A stretch of DNA of 64,000 bases from Oscillatoria sp. SIO1A7 (GTDB lineage Bacteria > Cyanobacteriota > Cyanobacteriia > Cyanobacteriales > Laspinemataceae). The DNA lies in NCBI GenBank assembly GCA_010672965.1, contig JAAHFN010000003.1:62001-126000 (forward strand), in the 5' to 3' direction. Positions 34,319 to 43,463 of this stretch are shown here, one piece after another (the first letter of the stretch is position 1; each line of letters starts with the position of its first letter). A program made the position numbers and the translations under genes. The notes under the pieces were generated by a model. It searched no databases. It was not told the DNA's origin and worked only from the letters and a program-made list of their open reading frames with translations.

Positions 34319-37300
34319 ATGAGCAGGGAAGCCTTAGTCATAGGTATTAATCGCTATCCACTTCTCAAAAATTCGCCCACCAGTCCAGCCCGAAATCTGC
34401 TGAAACCGGCAGACGATGCTGAGGCGATCGCGCAACTATTAGAAAAATATGGCGGCTTTCGGGTTCGGCGCTTTCCCGCTCTGGAAGCTGAGGATGGGAC
34501 TTTGCGAGTGAATCCTCGGCCAGTCCCCAATCAGCTACCCAAAGCAGCCCAGCTAGAAAAGGCGATATGTCTTTTATTTAACCCGCCCAGCAGCGTGCCG
34601 GAAACCGCCTTACTATTTTTTGCCGGTCACGGATTGCTAAAAGAGCAGGGTGCAATTAGAGAAGGTTTTTTGGCCGCCAGCGACAGCAATCCTAAAAGAA
34701 ACAATTGGGGACTATCTTTAAATTGCTTGCGCCAAATATTAGAAAAATCTCCGGTTCGCCAGCAAATAGTCTGGCTGGATTGCTGCCATAGCGGTGCTTT
34801 GCTAAATTTTGACGAAGCCGACCCGGGAGCCAAAGGAAAAGAGCGCGATCGCTGCTTTATTGCCGCTTCCCGAGATTTCGAGTCCGCCTACGAAGATGTC
34901 GCCGCAGAGCATAGCGTCTTCACCACCGCCCTACTGCAAGGTCTCGACCCATCGCAACAGGAAGCAAATTGGACGACCAACTACAGCCTAGTAGATTTTA
35001 TTAATAAACAGCTCGCCACTTCGCGGCAGCGTCCTGTTTTCCACAATTCCGGCGGCGAAATAGTCCTAACTGGCAAAAAAGAAAAGATAGATAAAGCAGT
35101 ATTAATGTCCGAGGTCTGTCCTTATAAAGGGCTAGAACCTTTTGGCTTTAACGAAGAAGACCCCAAATACTTCTACGGTCGCACGGCGCTGACAGACCAA
35201 TTGCTGGATAAAATACGCTCTGGTAATTTTCTGGCAGTTGTCGGCGCTTCTGGTTCTGGCAAATCCAGCGTGGTAAAAGCCGGATTGCTGCATCAGTTGA
35301 AATTAGGGCAGCGCTTGTCGGGTAGCGAGACTTGGCCGATTCGCATCTTTCGCCCGGGGAAAAAACCAGTTCGCAATTTAGCGGCAACATTTATAGATCC
35401 TAAGCTGCCCAAAAAGCAATGGTTGAAACAACTCGACAAAACCGAGGGGATGCTAAAAGTTGGCAGAATGGGCTTGCCAGACTTGGTGAGTGGAATCGAT
35501 GCGAGTCGTTTGGTTTTGGTAGTGGATCAGCTTGAGGAAGTTTTTACTCTTTGTCGGCGCGATGAGGAAAGGCAGCAGTTTTTTGAGTGTTTGTTGGCAG
35601 CGGATGGGGTAGCGGATGTAGCGGATGGGGTAACGGACGGAACGGATGTAGCGGATTTGGCAGCGGATGTGGCAGCGGATGGGGTAACGGATGTAGCGGA
35701 TAAATTGGCAGCTGATGGGGTAACGGATGTAGCGGATGTGGCAGCGGATGTGGCAGCGGATGGGGTAACGGATGTAGCGGATAAATTGGCAGCTGATGGG
35801 GTAACGGATGTAGCGGATAAATTGGCAGCGGATGGGGTAACGGATGTAGCGGATGTGGCAGCGGATGGGGTAGCGGATGTAGCGTATTTGGCAGCTGATG
35901 GAACGGATGTAGCGGATTTAACGGATAAGTTGGCAGCGGATGGAACGGATGTAGCGGATTTAACGGATAAGTTGGCAGCGGATAAGTTGGCAGCGGATGG
36001 AACGGATGTAGCGAATAAAAGTAGAGTGCGCAATGCGCACCAGACTCTATGCTCAGAGCCGACAATTTTTTGCGTCAGTCCCAATAATTTATCCACTTGT
36101 CAGCTAACCTTAGTCATTACTATGCGGGCTGACTTTTTTGGTAAATGTGCCGAACGGGAATATGCTGGCTTGTCTGACTTGATTCAGGAAAATCTGGTTA
36201 CGGTTAAGCCAATGACCGAGGAAGAGCTAACCCAGGCTATTCAAGAACCAGCGAAACAAGTGGGGCTGGAAATGGAGCGGGAACTTGTAAAGGAGATGCT
36301 CGCCGATGTTTCCGGTCCGGGGAGTTTGCCTCTACTGCAATATACTCTGACGGAGCTGTGGCGCAATCGCGAAGTGAATCGCTTAACTCTGGCAGAATAT
36401 AGCCGACTCGGTGGCGTAACGGGAACTTTGCAAAAGCGCGCCAATGAGGTTTATGAAGATTTGACTGCGGCGGAGCGATGCACTGCCAAGCGCATTTTTT
36501 TGGAGCTGACTCAATTGGGAGAAGGCACGGAAGATACGCGACGACAGGTAATCAAGTCTCAGTTAGAAACGCCGCAGCAACCAATTGCGCTGGTGGATCG
36601 AGTAATTGAAAAGTTGGCAGATGCCCGATTGGTGGTGACATCGCAAGTGCAAGGGCGCGGCCAAGAAGATAGTTTAACGACAATAGATGTCGCCCACGAA
36701 GCCTTGATTCGCCATTGGCAGCAACTGCGCCAGTGGGTGAGCGAAAACCGCGCGGCTCTGAGACAAAAACGCAATATCGAAGCGGATGCCGAGGAATGGC
36801 TGACCAAAGATAAGGGCAAAGACTATTTATTAACGGGGCTCAAGCTGGCTGAGGCCGAAAACTTTATTAAAAATAATGCCGATACGGTCTCTCTATCGCC
36901 CTTAGCTAAGAAATGCGTTAGCAAGAGCATCCAGCAGCGACGCAAAAATCGCCTTTTAGTGGCTTGTGTAGCGATCTCTTTTGTATGGATTGTCTCTACT
37001 GCAGCAGTTGTTTCTACGACCCAAGAACTCCAGGTAGAAAGGCAGACGGCGATCGCAGAAAAACTGGCTGCAAGAGAGACTGCGCGGGAACGAGCCTTGG
37101 TGGCGAAAAACTTATTGTCTGTAAAACCGGCGGAGGCTCTGGCTATGGCAATTGAAACTACGGGCAAAAGCCAAGACCTGTTGCAAGAGGTTCTGCCCGA
37201 GGTTCGCTCTATTTTATACGATGCCGTCGGTATTGCCCGAGAGCGCAATCTTCTTAAAGGCCATGAGGGTTCTGTCTGGTCAGTGGCGATTAGCCCGGAC

Positions 37301-39010
37301 GGTGGGACTATCGTCTTTGGCGGTGCGGACTCTACGGTGCGGCTGTCGAACAAACAGGGCAACCAGGTTGGCATATTGCGAGGGCATCAGGATCTTGTCA
37401 GATCGGTAGCGATTAGCCCGGATGGTCGGACTATTGCCTCTGGCAGTGAGGACGACACGGTGCGGCTGTGGGACCTAGATGGCAACCAGATTGGCGTATT
37501 GCGAGGGCATCAGGATTCTGTCAGGTCAGTGGCGTTTAGCCCGGATGGTCGGACAATAGCCTCTGCCAGTGAGGACAATACGATACGGCTGTGGAACCTA
37601 GATTGTAACCAGATTGGCGTATTGCGAGGGCATGAGGATCCTGTCAGGTCAGTGGCGTTTAGCCCGGATGGTCGGACAATAGTCTCTGGCAGTTCAGATA
37701 ACACGGTGCGGCTGTGGGATCTCGAAACAGGCGAGCCTATTGGCGTATTGCGAGGGCATCAAAGTTGGGTCAACTCAGTGGCGATTAGCCCGGATGGTCG
37801 GACAATAGTCTCTGGGAGCGTCGACAACACGGTGCGGCTGTGGGATCTGGAAACAGGCAAGCAGATTGGAAAACCTTTGCGAGGGCATGAGGATCCTGTC
37901 AGGTCAGTGGCGTTTAGCCCGGATGGTCGGACAATAGTCTCTGCCAGTGAGGACAATACGATACGGCTGTGGGACAAACAGGGCAACCAGATTGCCGAGC
38001 CTTTGCGAGGCCATCAGAATTGGGTCAGCTCAGTGGCGTTGAGCCCGGATGGTCGGACAATAGTCTCTGGCAGCGTGGACAACACGTTACGGCTGTGGGA
38101 CAAACAGGGCAACCAGATTGGCGAGCCTTTGCGAGGCCATCAGAATTCTGTTTACTCAGTGGCGTTCAGCCCGGACGGTCAGACTATTGTCTCTGGCAGT
38201 TGGGACAACACGGTACGGCTGTGGGACAGACAGGGCAAGCAGATTGGCGAGCCCTTGCGGGGGCATGAGGGAGAGGTCATCTCAGTGGCAATTAGTCCTG
38301 ATGGTAAGACTATTGTCTCTGGCAGCAAGGATAGGACAGTGCGGCTGTGGGACTTGAAAACAGGCAAGCAGATTGGCGAGCCCTTGCGGGGGCATGAGGG
38401 AGAGGTCATCTCAGTGGCAATTAGTCCTGATGGTAAGACTATTGTCTCTGGCAGCAAGGATAGGACAGTGCGGCTGTGGGACCTGAGGACAGGTAAGCCT
38501 ACTGGCGAGCCTTTGCTGCATGAGGATTATGTCAGGTCAGTGGCAATTAGCCCGGACGGTCAGACTATTGTCTCTGGCAGCGAAGATGGGACGGTGCAAC
38601 TGTGGAATCCAGGAACAGGCAAGCGGATTGGCGGGCCTTTACTAGGGCATGAGGACTGGGTCAACTCAGTGGCGTTTAGCCCGGACGGTCAGACTATCGT
38701 CTCTGCTGGGGACAAGACCGTGCGGCTGTGGGATTTCAAAACAGGTAAGCCGATTGGCGAGCCTTTGCGAGGGCATAACCACTGGGTCAATTCAGTGGCA
38801 TTTAGCCCCGATGGTCGGACTATTGTCTCTGGCAGTTGGGACAAGACGGTGCGGCTGTGGCGGGGTGGGAGTTGGCGCGATTTGTTGTCTGTAGCTTGTA
38901 ACAGGTTGCAGAACCATCCCGTGCTGGTGGAGGCGAAGTCGGAGATGGCGGTTGAGGCCGGGGCTACCTGTGGCAAGTATGTTTGGAATGGGGAAGAGGG
39001 GGAGTTTTGA
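34319..39010 (+). CDS. Caspase-like protease / nSTAND1 NTPase / WD40 protein
   Basis: This 1563-residue protein has a caspase-like (C14, orthocaspase) domain with His104 in FFAGHG and Cys156 in LDCCHSG. An nSTAND1 NTPase follows, beginning CPYKGLEPF, with P-loop GASGSGKSS at 309-317, Walker B LVVDQLEE and ITMRADFF. A single membrane-like helix lies near 880, then 13 WD40 repeats (nt about 37255-38870). The parts suggest a sensor (WD40), a nucleotide switch (STAND) and a protease effector. Residues about 427-566 are low-complexity ADGVTDVADK-type sequence encoded by an in-frame GCGGAT tandem repeat that splits the NTPase domain. WD repeats 9 and 10 are almost identical in DNA. Whether the NTPase still works is uncertain. 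Confidence 0.9.
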   Translation: MSREALVIGINRYPLLKNSPTSPARNLLKPADDAEAIAQLLEKYGGFRVRRFPALEAEDGTLRVNPRPVPNQLPKAAQLEKAICLLFNPPSSVPETALLFFAGHGLLKEQGAIREGFLAASDSNPKRNNWGLSLNCLRQILEKSPVRQQIVWLDCCHSGALLNFDEADPGAKGKERDRCFIAASRDFESAYEDVAAEHSVFTTALLQGLDPSQQEANWTTNYSLVDFINKQLATSRQRPVFHNSGGEIVLTGKKEKIDKAVLMSEVCPYKGLEPFGFNEEDPKYFYGRTALTDQLLDKIRSGNFLAVVGASGSGKSSVVKAGLLHQLKLGQRLSGSETWPIRIFRPGKKPVRNLAATFIDPKLPKKQWLKQLDKTEGMLKVGRMGLPDLVSGIDASRLVLVVDQLEEVFTLCRRDEERQQFFECLLAADGVADVADGVTDGTDVADLAADVAADGVTDVADKLAADGVTDVADVAADVAADGVTDVADKLAADGVTDVADKLAADGVTDVADVAADGVADVAYLAADGTDVADLTDKLAADGTDVADLTDKLAADKLAADGTDVANKSRVRNAHQTLCSEPTIFCVSPNNLSTCQLTLVITMRADFFGKCAEREYAGLSDLIQENLVTVKPMTEEELTQAIQEPAKQVGLEMERELVKEMLADVSGPGSLPLLQYTLTELWRNREVNRLTLAEYSRLGGVTGTLQKRANEVYEDLTAAERCTAKRIFLELTQLGEGTEDTRRQVIKSQLETPQQPIALVDRVIEKLADARLVVTSQVQGRGQEDSLTTIDVAHEALIRHWQQLRQWVSENRAALRQKRNIEADAEEWLTKDKGKDYLLTGLKLAEAENFIKNNADTVSLSPLAKKCVSKSIQQRRKNRLLVACVAISFVWIVSTAAVVSTTQELQVERQTAIAEKLAARETARERALVAKNLLSVKPAEALAMAIETTGKSQDLLQEVLPEVRSILYDAVGIARERNLLKGHEGSVWSVAISPDGGTIVFGGADSTVRLSNKQGNQVGILRGHQDLVRSVAISPDGRTIASGSEDDTVRLWDLDGNQIGVLRGHQDSVRSVAFSPDGRTIASASEDNTIRLWNLDCNQIGVLRGHEDPVRSVAFSPDGRTIVSGSSDNTVRLWDLETGEPIGVLRGHQSWVNSVAISPDGRTIVSGSVDNTVRLWDLETGKQIGKPLRGHEDPVRSVAFSPDGRTIVSASEDNTIRLWDKQGNQIAEPLRGHQNWVSSVALSPDGRTIVSGSVDNTLRLWDKQGNQIGEPLRGHQNSVYSVAFSPDGQTIVSGSWDNTVRLWDRQGKQIGEPLRGHEGEVISVAISPDGKTIVSGSKDRTVRLWDLKTGKQIGEPLRGHEGEVISVAISPDGKTIVSGSKDRTVRLWDLRTGKPTGEPLLHEDYVRSVAISPDGQTIVSGSEDGTVQLWNPGTGKRIGGPLLGHEDWVNSVAFSPDGQTIVSAGDKTVRLWDFKTGKPIGEPLRGHNHWVNSVAFSPDGRTIVSGSWDKTVRLWRGGSWRDLLSVACNRLQNHPVLVEAKSEMAVEAGATCGKYVWNGEEGEF
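35597..36015 (+). repeat. In-frame GCGGAT tandem repeat inside the caspase-STAND-WD40 gene
   Basis: Units such as GCGGATGTA, GCGGATGGGGTA, GCGGATGTGGCA and GCGGATAAATTGGCA follow one another. All are 9, 12 or 15 nt long, so the reading frame is kept. The reverse complement reads ATCCGCTACATCCGTTACCC, the same units as the intergenic array at 7811-8430. Confidence 0.9.
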
Positions 39011-39472
39011 GTTCGAGCGCTTGAGGTAACTGTTTAACCGGATTTAATGTAAGGTATTTTTAGGTTTCTCCCGGGAACGAAACACAACAAATGCGAGGTC
39101 TAATACCAACGTCAGATACCCCCAACCCCCCTTAAAAAGCTTAAAAAGGGGGGGCTTCAGAAAGATTCAGAGCTTAGCCCCCCAATTTATCCTATGCCTT
39201 ACCCACATCTTTCTTTACAATTGATGAGCGATCGCTCAGGTGCCCATCGTACCGTTAGCCGTTGTCAATAGAGATAGATTATTCTCAATAAGCCTTGGAT
39301 TAAGATTTGTTAATCCAATGGCTGAAACTCTTTGCTGGCATGACTTACAGAATGTTAAGAAAGATGTGGGTAACGATAAGCCAATTTATCGGGGGGTTGG
39401 GGGGATCGTCCCCTGGGGCAAAATGGCGAAGGTATTGTTGGAAAACCCTGGTTCTATGTTCCGAGTTTATGG
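39011..39472. other. Gene-free gap with degenerate GGGGGTTGGGGGGATC-type repeats
   Basis: CCCCCAACCCCCCTTAAAAA and AAAAAGGGGGGG occur at 39119-39153. A further GGGGGGTTGGGGGGATCG lies near 39391-39408, so an old 25-bp-arm element (compare 26878) seems to span 39117-39408. Short open frames here are not protein-like. Confidence 0.6.
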
Positions 39473-41335
39473 CTAGTCGGCTGCTAATCCGATCGCGCAT
39501 TTGGCTTCGATAATGGCAAAACGATCGCTTTGTAGAACCGTACAGCGATCGCTTGCCCGAGCTAGAGCCGGAGTCTTGCCTTGCTGTAGGTTAGCGATCG
39601 CCTCATTGGCCGTATCTCGGTACTGCATCATCCAGCGATCGCGCGTTATGTAATCGGGGGTAAATGCTCCTTCTTCGACCAGCCAAAAATCTATACTATA
39701 ACCTTCTGTAAAGCGCCGTAAATCTTCTAGGTCTGAACTGTAATGTGCTGCTATAGAATCTACGGTACGCTGGCGCATCTCCTTATAATATTTTTTATGG
39801 TAAGGAACTGGATAGCCTTCGCTCCCTACGATAATCGATCGCTGGCTAAATAAGGGAATATTATTGGCTTCTGCCGCCAGAGAAGCGACGAGAATATCCT
39901 TCGGTTGCGCGGCGAAAAACTCATAAGCTGGCGCTGCCTTGCCGATTACATAGTCGGTGCGGGGAAATCGCTTCAACCAGGTGGGTTCTAGGATAACTAC
40001 TCCTAAGACTAATACGGTAAAAATATAATAGACAATGGGTTTGCGTTGTTTTTGCGACCAGGAGGCAACCGCATCGATAAGAACGGTTAGGGCAATTCCC
40101 CCTGCGATCGCTGCAACAAAGCGCAGGCTATGTTCGGTATAGCGGCTCGGCAGATGCAGCCGGAATAGCATGGCATGACAAATAAAAAACATTGCCAAAG
40201 ATGCCAGGATTATCTCCAGTAACAAGCCGATATTTTCCAGCCGCCTTAGCAAAGGAAAGGGGGAAGAGGCGAGAAATTTGTTTTGGTCAAAACTCGTGGA
40301 TAAAAATGGAATATTCCAGTCGGACGTTCCCCCCAAACCCCCCTTAAAAAGGGGGGTTTCTTTGCCCCCCTTTTTGGAAGGGGGGGTTTGGGGGGGATCC
40401 TCTGCAACTACTTTTGACCACAGCCTGCTGCGACTCCAATTAAATAGCAGCAGCAAAGGCAACAGTCCCCCGGCAACCAAAGGTAAAATACTGCCAAATC
40501 GCGGAGCAATTCCGCTACGCTGTCCGGTGAACCAAAAGTCCTGGGGATATTTGTTAAAAAACTTGAATTCGCCTCCGGGCAAAAACTCTGGTAAATTTCT
40601 GGCTTCAGCCGCCGTAACCACCGGACCGTAGCCATTAGATTTCAAGGCATAAAGCAACATGACCGAGAAGGCAACTGCCAAACAGGAAAGGCAGAAGCGA
40701 TAATCCTGCTTGCGCCATAATTCGAGAATGATAATACCGGCGCTTATTAATACTGCTTGGGGATAGAAAAGTCCGAGCAATGCTAGTGCCGCGCAAGCAG
40801 GGAGCAAAGCTCGCCGCGTCCAGTAATACAAAAAAGCTGCAAATAGCGGATAGACGAAAGCCACTGCAGTCGCCGAAACCAAATCGTCTCGCATCCATAA
40901 ATAATGATTTAGGAACAAACTGCTAATAAATCCCGCTACCGGCACTGGCAAAAGTTGCATGGTTAGGGCAAAGCAGTAAGCAGTGGTTATTATGCCGAGG
41001 ATGGGAGGAAGCAGCTTGCTTAGTAATAGGGGAGCAATTCCGAGCTTGGCGGCGAGCCAATACAATCCGGTATATCCTGCGGGAGCAACTGTTTGAAAAT
41101 AATCGGCGATTAAATCGTTGGGGAATAATTGCGAATCTACAAATCGCTGCATCCAAAAAACATGCTGTCTTGCGTCGTCTTGGACGATATATTCAGCCCC
41201 GAAGGCTTTTTGCAATACCATCAAGCCATAAACGGCAGCAAAAGTCAGGGTTAAACTGAACCAAAATATAACTGTTGATTTCGAGGTTTTATCTTCTGGT
41301 GCGCTGGTGAATCGATGCAAACTGAATTGGGGCAT
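39473..41335 (-). CDS. GT-C-like polytopic membrane protein, paralogue 2 of 4
   Basis: This protein of about 620 residues has the same architecture as its three paralogues: a first helix, then YIVQDDARQHVFWMQRF, about ten membrane segments, and a soluble C-terminal domain with FSQRSIIVGSEG and IDFWLVEE. It is the only copy without an insert after the GIIILEL helix, but it has one elsewhere (nt about 40328-40400), translating to DPPQTPPSKKGGKE and GGLGGT, from a GGGGGATC-type repeat. The ATG at 41335 is used; a start at 41356 would read into CCCAATGCCC repeats, and neither has a clear ribosome site. It is followed upstream by paralogue 3 on the same strand. Glycosyltransferase function is inferred. 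Confidence 0.75.
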   Translation of the reverse strand: MPQFSLHRFTSAPEDKTSKSTVIFWFSLTLTFAAVYGLMVLQKAFGAEYIVQDDARQHVFWMQRFVDSQLFPNDLIADYFQTVAPAGYTGLYWLAAKLGIAPLLLSKLLPPILGIITTAYCFALTMQLLPVPVAGFISSLFLNHYLWMRDDLVSATAVAFVYPLFAAFLYYWTRRALLPACAALALLGLFYPQAVLISAGIIILELWRKQDYRFCLSCLAVAFSVMLLYALKSNGYGPVVTAAEARNLPEFLPGGEFKFFNKYPQDFWFTGQRSGIAPRFGSILPLVAGGLLPLLLLFNWSRSRLWSKVVAEDPPQTPPSKKGGKETPLFKGGLGGTSDWNIPFLSTSFDQNKFLASSPFPLLRRLENIGLLLEIILASLAMFFICHAMLFRLHLPSRYTEHSLRFVAAIAGGIALTVLIDAVASWSQKQRKPIVYYIFTVLVLGVVILEPTWLKRFPRTDYVIGKAAPAYEFFAAQPKDILVASLAAEANNIPLFSQRSIIVGSEGYPVPYHKKYYKEMRQRTVDSIAAHYSSDLEDLRRFTEGYSIDFWLVEEGAFTPDYITRDRWMMQYRDTANEAIANLQQGKTPALARASDRCTVLQSDRFAIIEAKCAIGLAAD

Positions 41336-41467
41336 GGGGAATTGGGCATGGGGCATGGGGCATTGGGCATGGGTAGCTCTCAGCGGTCAGCGGTCAGCGG
41401 AAGAGGCAGGGAGCAGGGGAGCAGGGGAGCAGGGGGAGCTGAAAGCTGAGAGCTGACTGCTGAGAGC

Positions 41468-43273
41468 TTATTTTGGCAGTTTCAAACTTATAATACAGTC
41501 TGCTTGCACGATCGCAAACTCGCCGGTGTCAAAAACCGTGCAATGCTCTGCGGCGCGGGCTAAGGCGGGGAGATTTCCAGATTCGAGTTGCAGTAGAGCT
41601 TCCTCTGCGGCGGGCTGATACTGTTGCAACCAGTTATTTTTAGCAAGGCGATCGCTGCTAAAGGATGTGGCATCTAGGAGCCAGAAGTCAATTCCGTATT
41701 TCTGGATAAAAGCTTTGACTACGGCTAAGTCGGGACTGTATTGGGCGCGAATCAGATCTGTGGCGCGCTGGCGAAACTGGCGATAGTAGCCGACGTGATA
41801 AGAAATGCCATATTCGGGACTGACTAAAACCGAGCGCTGAGAAAATGTCGGGATATTATTGGCGGCTCCCGATAAAGAGGCGATGAGAATGTCTTTTGGT
41901 TGCTGCTGAAAAAATTGGTAAATGGCTGGGGCTCTAATCACGCGATAACTGGTGCGGGGAAAACTGCTGGAGAAATTAGGATAGAAGATTAATACTGCTA
42001 AGAGCAAGCAAGCAACGGGTAAGAGTATTTTTTTTGATTTTGCTTTTTGCAGGAGAGCGTCAAATAGAGCGGCGATCGCAATACCAGCAGCGATCGCCAT
42101 AACAACCCGCAGGCTGTGGTGGACGTACCGGCTGGGAAGATACAGTTTAAACAGTACGACATGGGCGGCCAAAAATAAGCCGCTGGATACCAGGACGATA
42201 TCCCGCAATAAAATAACTTTCTCTTTTACTCTCGCCAGTAAAGGAAAGCGAGATTTCCCGCGCAGCAGAGCCGGTAAAAATAATCCCAGCCAAATGAGGG
42301 GCGGCATTAACATGGGCAACCAACCGCTGCGCGAACCAATCAGCCAAAACTGTGCGGGATTTTCGTGAAAAAATTCGTTGCGTCCGTCGGGCAAAAATTC
42401 TGGTAAGCTTCGAGCTTCAGCGCCGCCGACCACTGAACCAAATTCCGGCGATTTCAAGGCGTAGGGCAACATGACCAGTATCGCTACCCCCAGCCCAGCA
42501 AGGCACAATCGCTTGGAAACCCCCGTAGGACAGGCGTCCCGCCTGTCTCTACTTGGGAAGGGGACAGGCGGGACGCCTGTCCTACGGGAAGCTCGATTTT
42601 TTTTAGGGAGATTAATCGGATTCGATCTAATTTCTTTCGGACTCTGCCCCCCGGAAAGCAGTTGCAGGGGCTGGAGAAGTTGCAAGACTAAAATGCCCGC
42701 TGAAATCAAGACGAAGGTGGGATAAAATAAACCTTGCAGGGCGATCGCAGCCAAGCAGGGTAATGTGGAGCAGCGCAATAAGTAATATAAAAAAGCTAGA
42801 AAAAGAGGATAGGCAAAAGCCCTAGGGGTGCCGGATACTAGATCGAATGTCATCCAAAGACTTTGCTGGAGCAACAGGGTTGCCAAAAAACCGGCGAAGG
42901 GAACGGGGAATAATTCCATGCAGATGCCAAAGCAGTAAGTCGCTGCGATCGCGCCGAGTAGAATTGGCAGTAGTTTATTAAATAAGAGGGGATCGAGGCC
43001 AATACTGGCGGCGAACTGATAGAGGGCGGTATAGCCAGCAGGGGCGATTGATTGGAAATAATCGGCAATGAAATCGCCGGTAAATAATTCCGAATCTAGA
43101 AACCGCTGCATCCAAAAAACATGCTGGCGGGCGTCGTCCTGGACGACATATTCTGTTTTGAAGGCTTTTTGAAGCGCCAATATCCCATACCAGAGGGCGA
43201 AAGTCAGGCTCGAACTAAACCAAAAAATACCTCGCGATCGCGAAGGCTTGTCGGTTTGCTTAGAGGGAGCCAT
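41468..43273 (-). CDS. GT-C-like polytopic membrane protein, paralogue 3 of 4
   Basis: This protein of about 601 residues shares YVVQDDARQHVFWMQRF, FSQRSVLVSPEYG and IDFWLLDA with its paralogues. Between the helix ending GILVLQLLQPLQLL and the next helix it carries a foreign stretch, including RRTGVPPVPFPSRDRRDACP, encoded by a perfect 26-bp inverted repeat (42522-42547 and 42563-42588). The start is placed at the ATG at 43273; an in-frame ATG at 43297 adds MLPLHQFL. AGCGGTC heptamers lie immediately upstream (43311-43362), so the native promoter is not evident. Tandem arrangement with paralogue 2 (132 bp gap) suggests origin by duplication. Confidence 0.75.
   Translation of the reverse strand: MAPSKQTDKPSRSRGIFWFSSSLTFALWYGILALQKAFKTEYVVQDDARQHVFWMQRFLDSELFTGDFIADYFQSIAPAGYTALYQFAASIGLDPLLFNKLLPILLGAIAATYCFGICMELFPVPFAGFLATLLLQQSLWMTFDLVSGTPRAFAYPLFLAFLYYLLRCSTLPCLAAIALQGLFYPTFVLISAGILVLQLLQPLQLLSGGQSPKEIRSNPINLPKKNRASRRTGVPPVPFPSRDRRDACPTGVSKRLCLAGLGVAILVMLPYALKSPEFGSVVGGAEARSLPEFLPDGRNEFFHENPAQFWLIGSRSGWLPMLMPPLIWLGLFLPALLRGKSRFPLLARVKEKVILLRDIVLVSSGLFLAAHVVLFKLYLPSRYVHHSLRVVMAIAAGIAIAALFDALLQKAKSKKILLPVACLLLAVLIFYPNFSSSFPRTSYRVIRAPAIYQFFQQQPKDILIASLSGAANNIPTFSQRSVLVSPEYGISYHVGYYRQFRQRATDLIRAQYSPDLAVVKAFIQKYGIDFWLLDATSFSSDRLAKNNWLQQYQPAAEEALLQLESGNLPALARAAEHCTVFDTGEFAIVQADCIISLKLPK
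42522..42588. repeat. Perfect 26-bp inverted repeat within a coding sequence
   Basis: CCCGTAGGACAGGCGTCCCG continuing CCTGTC is matched base for base by its complement after a 15-bp spacer. Related GGACGGGCGTCCCGCCTGTC sequences are intergenic at 21520-21610 and 22855-22885. The unit is read through in frame. Confidence 0.9.
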
Positions 43274-43310
43274 TAAAAATTGGTGTAATGGCAGCATTTT
43301 TTGTGAAATA

Positions 43311-43457
43311 AGCGGTCAGCGGTCAGCGGTCAGCAGTCAGCAGTCAGCAGTCAGCGGTCAGTTGTTGGACGCTAGCCTTCCCGGAGGAAGTGCTAACTGC
43401 TAACTGCTAACTGCTAAAAGCTAAAAGCTAAAAGCTAAAAGCTGAAAGCTGAGAGCT
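43311..43457. repeat. AGCGGTC/AGCAGTC and CTAACTG/CTAAAAG heptamer arrays
   Basis: AGCGGTC and AGCAGTC units fill 43311-43362. After a short unique spacer, CTAACTG and CTAAAAG units fill 43391-43457. They separate paralogue 3 from the TPR gene. Matching AGCTGACCGC-type units occur at 41380-41465 and 48425-48465. Confidence 0.8.
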
Positions 43458-43463
43458 AACCGC

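Noticed and set aside
35527-36096. Long minus-strand frames opposite the in-gene GCGGAT array
   Set aside because: They are shadows of the repeat inside the caspase-STAND-WD40 gene and consist of the repeated SATSVTPSAAN or HPLPHPL motif.
39240-39476. 78-codon plus frame in the gap after the WD40 gene
   Set aside because: It runs through GGGGGGTTGGGGGGATCG repeats and lacks protein-like composition.
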